Assembly: GCA_002438405.1 (NCBI GenBank)
Contig: DJOE01000002.1
Coordinates: forward strand, 115,592 to 179,591
Origin: Cyanobacteria bacterium UBA6446
GTDB lineage: Bacteria > Cyanobacteriota > Vampirovibrionia > Gastranaerophilales > Gastranaerophilaceae
Length of the DNA stretch: 64,000 nt
Direction: 5' to 3'
A model generated the notes under the pieces. That model ran no database searches, had not been told where the DNA came from, and saw only the letters and a program-made list of their open reading frames with translations. A program made the translations under genes and the position numbers. This document shows positions 60,442 to 64,000 of the stretch, in pieces (the stretch's first letter is position 1; each line of letters opens with the position of its first letter).

Positions 60442-61443
60442 TTATTTCCACTTGTTCAAAAGTTTCAATGCAGATTTTATAACATTTTCTTTACCACGAA
60501 CTTTGTAATATTTTTTCTCGTTTGCATTAATTATACAAAAACCTTTATTACAATTTTTGTATAACCAAGCCGTGATACAGGTGTCTTTACCAAGTTCGCA
60601 ACTAGCTGTTATCTGTTGTTCTGTTGGATTATTTTTCAAATCTTCTTCCGTTTGCAAAACATTACCAGACACATCTTTTACTTCATACAAGTCTGGATAC
60701 AATACAAATTTATCTGATAAAATATCTTTATATTTTTCAAAAGAATCTTCAATATATTCTTTATTTTTAATAGAAATATCTGTTTGAGGTTTTAGCCAAT
60801 AGACAATATATTTTCCAGTAGTCAAAAAATCAGAATATTTGTCAGAAGTTCTCGTATCATCAAAAACTTCTTGCGGAATATTCAATTCTTTTGATGCAAA
60901 TAGAGAATACGTCGGAATAATATCTTCAACAGATGATGCTGATTTTTTTGAGATGATAAAACCTCCAACAACACCCAAAATCAAAGCAACAACACAAGCA
61001 AGAGAAATCCACCATTTTACCCAAGCTTTTTGTGCTTTATGGAAATCGTCCTCATTTTTATAAATAACTTCTTCCCAAGCCCATTGGTTTCCCTTTGCAC
61101 CAGCCCACAAAGCCATAACAAACGCAGCAATAAAACCGTACGGAATAAATATCAAAGGCAAAATTACAAGTAATACCCATTTTTTATACTTAATACCCCA
61201 AATCCAATTGAACAAGAATGCACCCCAATTGTACTTGTGCGCAATTGAGTCTGGCGCTTCCTCCCCAGTTCCAGAATTATTGTCCCTCGGTATAATAAAA
61301 ATTTTTGGAGTTTCTTTTTGTTTTACAGTAACCTTGTCAAAATAATCATCTAAAGTAATTTCATCTGAAGCATGGCAATCTTCTTGATTGGGCAACCCAT
61401 TATCAGTATCTTTATGTTCAAAATTATCGTTTTCGCTATCCAT
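60442..61443 (-). CDS. Membrane protein with NWGAFL-type domain and C-terminal globular part
   Basis: 333 residues. A polar acidic N-terminus, then YNWGAFLFNWIWGIKYKKW (about 69-87), two helices, KGNQWAWEE, a further membrane helix, and about 165 soluble C-terminal residues with a Cys pair (CELGKDTC, NCNKGFC). The module is shared with the 17233 protein, which has a zinc ribbon instead. Unknown function. RBS AGAGGA. Confidence 0.7.
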   Translation of the reverse strand: MDSENDNFEHKDTDNGLPNQEDCHASDEITLDDYFDKVTVKQKETPKIFIIPRDNNSGTGEEAPDSIAHKYNWGAFLFNWIWGIKYKKWVLLVILPLIFIPYGFIAAFVMALWAGAKGNQWAWEEVIYKNEDDFHKAQKAWVKWWISLACVVALILGVVGGFIISKKSASSVEDIIPTYSLFASKELNIPQEVFDDTRTSDKYSDFLTTGKYIVYWLKPQTDISIKNKEYIEDSFEKYKDILSDKFVLYPDLYEVKDVSGNVLQTEEDLKNNPTEQQITASCELGKDTCITAWLYKNCNKGFCIINANEKKYYKVRGKENVIKSALKLLNKWK

Positions 61444-61537
61444 AATTCATTCCTCTTTTTACATTATAATATCTATTACTAAATCTCGCAATATTTATAT
61501 TCTTGATTTTTTTAAATATTTATGCTAATTTCTATTT

Positions 61538-61690
61538 GTAAACATTAAAAAAGGGAAACATTAAGATGTTATCTTTATTACGACGTAGCAGATATAACTT
61601 TTTAAAGGCTTGTTTTTAGAACAGGATATTTGCAATTGTCAAAATAAAGTTTTAGAAGCAGGTTCTTTGAAAAGAAGCCTGTTTTTTTGT
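61538..61690 (+). ncRNA. Candidate small RNA (about 150 nt)
   Basis: It begins just after the extended -10 promoter and ends in a terminator (CAGG-TTCTT / AAGAAG-CCTG with a GAAA-type loop, then T7). No ORF with an RBS. Internal AACTTT/AAAGTT and CTTGTT/AACAGG pairs suggest a rod-like fold. No match to a known RNA family by eye. Confidence 0.35.
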
Positions 61691-61873
61691 TACAAAAGGT
61701 AAAAAATAATTGTAAAAATGGCAATTATTCGGATTTAGAAAAGTTAAAGAAAAAGTGAAGGTTAAAAGTAATATGAAACATAGAAATATTCGACGAAACT
61801 CAACTATAAAAGCGAATGCTCCAATCGTGAAATTAATGAATTTAATTTGGGGCTTGTAATACACAAGTTGAGG

Positions 61874-61908
61874 CAGAAAAGTGTAAATAAATTTACCTCA
61901 CTTTTCTG
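61874..61908 (+). promoter_or_regulatory. Leader hairpin of the 61927 gene
   Basis: CAGAAAAGTG/CACTTTTCTG, a perfect 10-bp stem, with an inner TAAA/TTTA pair. It ends 18 nt before the start codon, with AGAGGA between. No U tract. Confidence 0.4.
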
Positions 61909-61926
61909 TAAGAGGAATAAGGAAAA

Positions 61927-63234
61927 ATGATACCAAAAATAACAGCAAGTACAGTTTACTCCAAATTGGGAGACAATAGTTCTCTAGTTCCATTAGCAAT
62001 CAAAGATATTGCTAACAGTTGCGGTTTAACAGCAGCTTCATATATGTCAGGGGACAACGCAGAGGGAAAAGACAGATTTATAGATGAATTCGGCACACAA
62101 GCCATTTGGCTTTGGGGAATTCCTGTTTACAAAAAACTTTTAGACATAGCTTTATTCAAACAAGCTAAACTAGACCCAGAAGTTGATGCTAGAATTCTTA
62201 AAAACAAAGATATTTTACAAGCAGCTAAAGAAATGGCTCCAACAGAAGCTATCAAAAATAGTCTTAAAGCAGTTGCAGAAAATCAAAGTAAATTCAAGGC
62301 TCTTACAATTGCTAAATTTGCAGCTTCTACAATTCTAACAGCCGGAACATATTTAGGTTTAACAAAATTCAGACACAATTACACTGAATCAAAAATCAAA
62401 AAAGATTACTTTGAAAAGATTAAAAAGCAACAAATGAACGGCTACCAAACAGAAAACATTCCGTTTTCATCAGCATTTTCACCGGTTCACAAACAAAATA
62501 AACACAACAAGAACGTAGCATTCACAGGCGGAGTTCAAGACTTCATCTTTGACCCAGTGAAAAACTTAATGCTCGTAGATGGTGCTATCACGGGCGAAAG
62601 ATTAACTCATGCCAAGAACCCGCAAGACTTCTTAGGCTACGTAATCAAAGAGGGATTCTTCTGGGCATTTATGTACTTTGCAGGACCTACACTATCTAAA
62701 GCACTGGAAAAATTTGCAGACCAAAAAGGTAAATCAATTGACCTTGATTCAAGAGTAATCTTTGGCAAAGATTTAGAAAAAGCATTCAACGGAAAAGACA
62801 CTGGAATTATGCCAAAACAAATTCAAGAGTTCAAAAATGCAGCAAAAACAGACCTTGAATTATACAAATTCGCAGTAAAACCAGAAAACAAAAACTTAAT
62901 CATTAAAATGGCTAAAGATTCCGGTATAATCACTCTTGCTGAGGGTTCAGAACTTGTTGATACAAGAAAATACATTGATTTGAAAGAATTGAGAGGAATC
63001 TGTGACAAAGCAGAAAAATTATTCACTCAATACAAAAAATCTGAACAACCACTTGACGAATTTTTGAAATCAGTAAGAAGCTTGAAAAAAGCATCAATCC
63101 TTAAAAACATCGGTGCTTGTATCGGAGCATTAGGCATCATCGCACCGGCAATTATGCTAGGTTTGAGAAAGCTTAACCCAGATTATCAAGTAAGAAAAGA
63201 TATTGAAAAGAAATTGGCTAACCAACAGGCTTAA
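61927..63234 (+). CDS. Large hypothetical membrane protein with AFTGG motif
   Basis: 435 residues. Hydrophobic segments near 130-155 (TIAKFAASTILTAGTYLGL), 245-260 (FFWAFMYFAGPTL) and 395-415 (IGACIGALGIIAPAIMLGL). NVAFTGGV near 197 is the same F-x-G type as the small proteins. A clade-style protein without a recognised domain. It uses many Lys/Ala codons like the 40174 gene. A hairpin leader precedes it. Confidence 0.65.
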   Translation: MIPKITASTVYSKLGDNSSLVPLAIKDIANSCGLTAASYMSGDNAEGKDRFIDEFGTQAIWLWGIPVYKKLLDIALFKQAKLDPEVDARILKNKDILQAAKEMAPTEAIKNSLKAVAENQSKFKALTIAKFAASTILTAGTYLGLTKFRHNYTESKIKKDYFEKIKKQQMNGYQTENIPFSSAFSPVHKQNKHNKNVAFTGGVQDFIFDPVKNLMLVDGAITGERLTHAKNPQDFLGYVIKEGFFWAFMYFAGPTLSKALEKFADQKGKSIDLDSRVIFGKDLEKAFNGKDTGIMPKQIQEFKNAAKTDLELYKFAVKPENKNLIIKMAKDSGIITLAEGSELVDTRKYIDLKELRGICDKAEKLFTQYKKSEQPLDEFLKSVRSLKKASILKNIGACIGALGIIAPAIMLGLRKLNPDYQVRKDIEKKLANQQA

Positions 63235-63246
63235 CCTTAAAAAAGC

Positions 63247-63289
63247 TTGACAAAATTGTACAATATCGATAAAATGATAATAGTTATCA
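63247..63289 (+). promoter_or_regulatory. Promoter and Fur box of Fur-family gene
   Basis: TTGACA (63247-63252), 17 bp, TAAAAT (63270-63275). TGATAATAGTTATCA (63275-63289) matches the Bacillus 7-1-7 Fur box TGATAATNATTATCA at all but one defined position and overlaps the end of the -10 hexamer. Confidence 0.75.
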
Positions 63290-63304
63290 ATTTGAGTTAA
63301 ACAG

Positions 63305-63691
63305 ATGAATTATTCAAAACAGCGAGAAATTATACTAGATACGTTGAGCAAAAACGCAATCCACCCAACAGCAGAAGCACTGTTGGAATTTCTCAAGCGA
63401 GATGATTCAAATGTAGGAATGACGACTCTTTACCGAAACTTAAACCAACTTGCAGATGCAGGATTGATAAAAAAAATTGATGGTTTAGAGCCTTCAGCTC
63501 ATTTTGATCACAATACTTTTGAGCATTATCATTTTATATGTGAAAAGTGCAAAAAAGTATATGATATCCCGTCTTCTGTGGCACCTGACTTGGTGAAAAA
63601 TACAACAGAAGCAACAGGATTTGATATAACAAGCCATGATATAGTATTTCATGGAATTTGCAGTGAATGTAAAAGAAAGGACATCAATTAA
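63305..63691 (+). CDS. Fur/PerR-family metalloregulator
   Basis: 128 residues. Winged helix with HPTAEALLEFL and GMTTLYRNLNQLADAGLI; HYHFICEKCKKVYDIP and CSEC give the structural-zinc CxxC pairs. The HPTAE start and the rubredoxin neighbour fit a PerR-type peroxide regulator, but Fur cannot be excluded. Its promoter carries a near-perfect Fur-type box, indicating autoregulation. Confidence 0.9.
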   Translation: MNYSKQREIILDTLSKNAIHPTAEALLEFLKRDDSNVGMTTLYRNLNQLADAGLIKKIDGLEPSAHFDHNTFEHYHFICEKCKKVYDIPSSVAPDLVKNTTEATGFDITSHDIVFHGICSECKRKDIN

Positions 63692-63693
63692 TT

Positions 63694-63834
63694 ATGGAAA
63701 AATGGGTATGTACAGTTTGTGGTTACGTTTATGATCCGGCAGAAAATGACGGAGTAAAATTCGAAGATTTACCAGAAGATTATGTTTGTCCATTATGTGG
63801 CGTTGGCAAAGACCAATTCGAAAAAGAAGCATAA
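63694..63834 (+). CDS. Rubredoxin
   Basis: 46 residues: CTVCGY at 6-11 and CPLCGV at 32-37, with FEDLPEDYVC between. Iron bound by four Cys; electron transfer to peroxide or superoxide detoxification. It is shorter than usual by about six residues in the middle loop. Start lies 2 bp after the Fur-family stop; likely co-transcribed. Confidence 0.93.
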   Translation: MEKWVCTVCGYVYDPAENDGVKFEDLPEDYVCPLCGVGKDQFEKEA

Positions 63835-63863
63835 TTTAGTTTTAATAATTTTTAAACACTTCA

Positions 63864-63899
63864 AGGCGGAATTGAGAATCTCAATTCCGCCTGCTTTTT
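63864..63899 (+). terminator. Rho-independent terminator
   Basis: A 13-bp stem (AGGCGGAATTGAG / CTCAATTCCGCCT) with a 3-nt loop, then GCTTTTTT. Confidence 0.85.
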
Positions 63900-63925
63900 T
63901 GTTTATTTGCCTCTAAACTTTTTTA

Positions 63926-64000
63926 TTAAGCTAACAATGCTTCAACAATTTTTGCATTTGTTTTTGCTCTTTGTACGTTTAATAAATATTTTTCTACTTG
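63926..64000 (-). CDS. Partial CDS, C-terminal end only
   Basis: The minus strand has 24 codons in frame to TAA at 63926-63928: QVEKYLLNVQRAKTNAKI, then VEALLA. No family can be named from this short end. The rest lies past the window. Confidence 0.45.
   Translation of the reverse strand, partial: QVEKYLLNVQRAKTNAKIVEALLA

Larger units (their letters stand above)
61444..61926. other. Long intergenic region with candidate RNA
   Basis: About 480 bases. Holds a TTGATT-17-TAATTT promoter with extended -10 (61503-61531), a terminator-like hairpin (61658-61690), an AATAATTG/CAATTATT hairpin (61705-61729), a 28-codon frame without good RBS (61773-61859) and a hairpin before the next gene (61874-61908). 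Confidence 0.5.

Noticed and set aside
61658..61690. SRP RNA-like GAAGCAGG segment
   Set aside because: It resembles part of the SRP RNA tip but the partner strand and GGAA loop context are missing; it forms a terminator instead.
61773..61859. 28-codon ORF (MKHRNIRRNSTIK)
   Set aside because: RBS is weak and far, and no conservation can be assessed; not listed as a gene.

Overview
This window is strongly AT-rich and carries flagellar export genes, prepilin-type N-termini (TLAEILITLGIIGVVAAM), many small proteins with an N-terminal (T/S/N)F-x-G motif, an ADP-forming acetyl-CoA synthetase and a PerR/rubredoxin pair. Together these suggest a gut member of the Candidatus Gastranaerophilales (Melainabacteria/Vampirovibrionia). 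That assignment is recognition of style, not a computed placement.

Layout. 1-1620: the end of a LuxR-type regulator and two paralogous short proteins, each flanked by complementary 10-nt UTR elements and closed by a terminator. 1624-7548 (minus): two tandem 10-TM metal-exporter paralogues, a TPR-glycosyltransferase, alanine racemase and a short dihydrolipoamide dehydrogenase. 7627-13230: envelope-type hypotheticals (a BamE-like protein and two paralogous exported proteins), HEAT-repeat proteins, an HPP-like membrane protein and deoC. 13417-17171: a flagellar block, fliN/fliY-fliO-fliP-fliQ-fliR; flhB and a FliA-like sigma factor lie apart at 30907-32682.

18267-26499 is, I infer, an 8.2-kb integrative element. 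It is bounded by a 12-bp direct repeat (ATATGGTACCCC) and carries a large serine recombinase, a Fic protein behind five operator-like repeats on a 22-bp grid, a divergent promoter region with two palindromes, an HNH-like protein and several unknown small proteins. It has separated a tRNA-Glu gene (26491-26566, minus) from a likely terminator at 18233-18259. The 3' end of the recombinase gene is antisense to the tRNA.

26647-45517 is core-like: a TOPRIM protein, a papain-like cysteine peptidase, a 5'-nucleotidase-like enzyme, prmC, a prepilin, a bioF-bioG-bioC operon with an apparently leaderless promoter, a TatD-linked radical SAM enzyme, three small FxG proteins, the ADP-forming acyl-CoA synthetase, a divergent PilB-like ATPase with a response regulator, and ogt. 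45657-53532 is a surface-polysaccharide operon dominated by fusions: DUF4422-GT8, GT2-pyruvyltransferase, a radical SAM enzyme and a GT8-ABC exporter. 53609-64000 holds a PAS histidine kinase, a TolC-like protein, a flavoprotein, Nif3-like, coaBC, gmk, a candidate small RNA, a large hypothetical FxG protein, and a Fur/PerR regulator (with a near-perfect Fur box) and rubredoxin.

The threads that look least explained are the FxG leader family, the UTR pairing, the recombinase/tRNA-Glu junction with the Fic operator array, and the GT8-ABC fusion.
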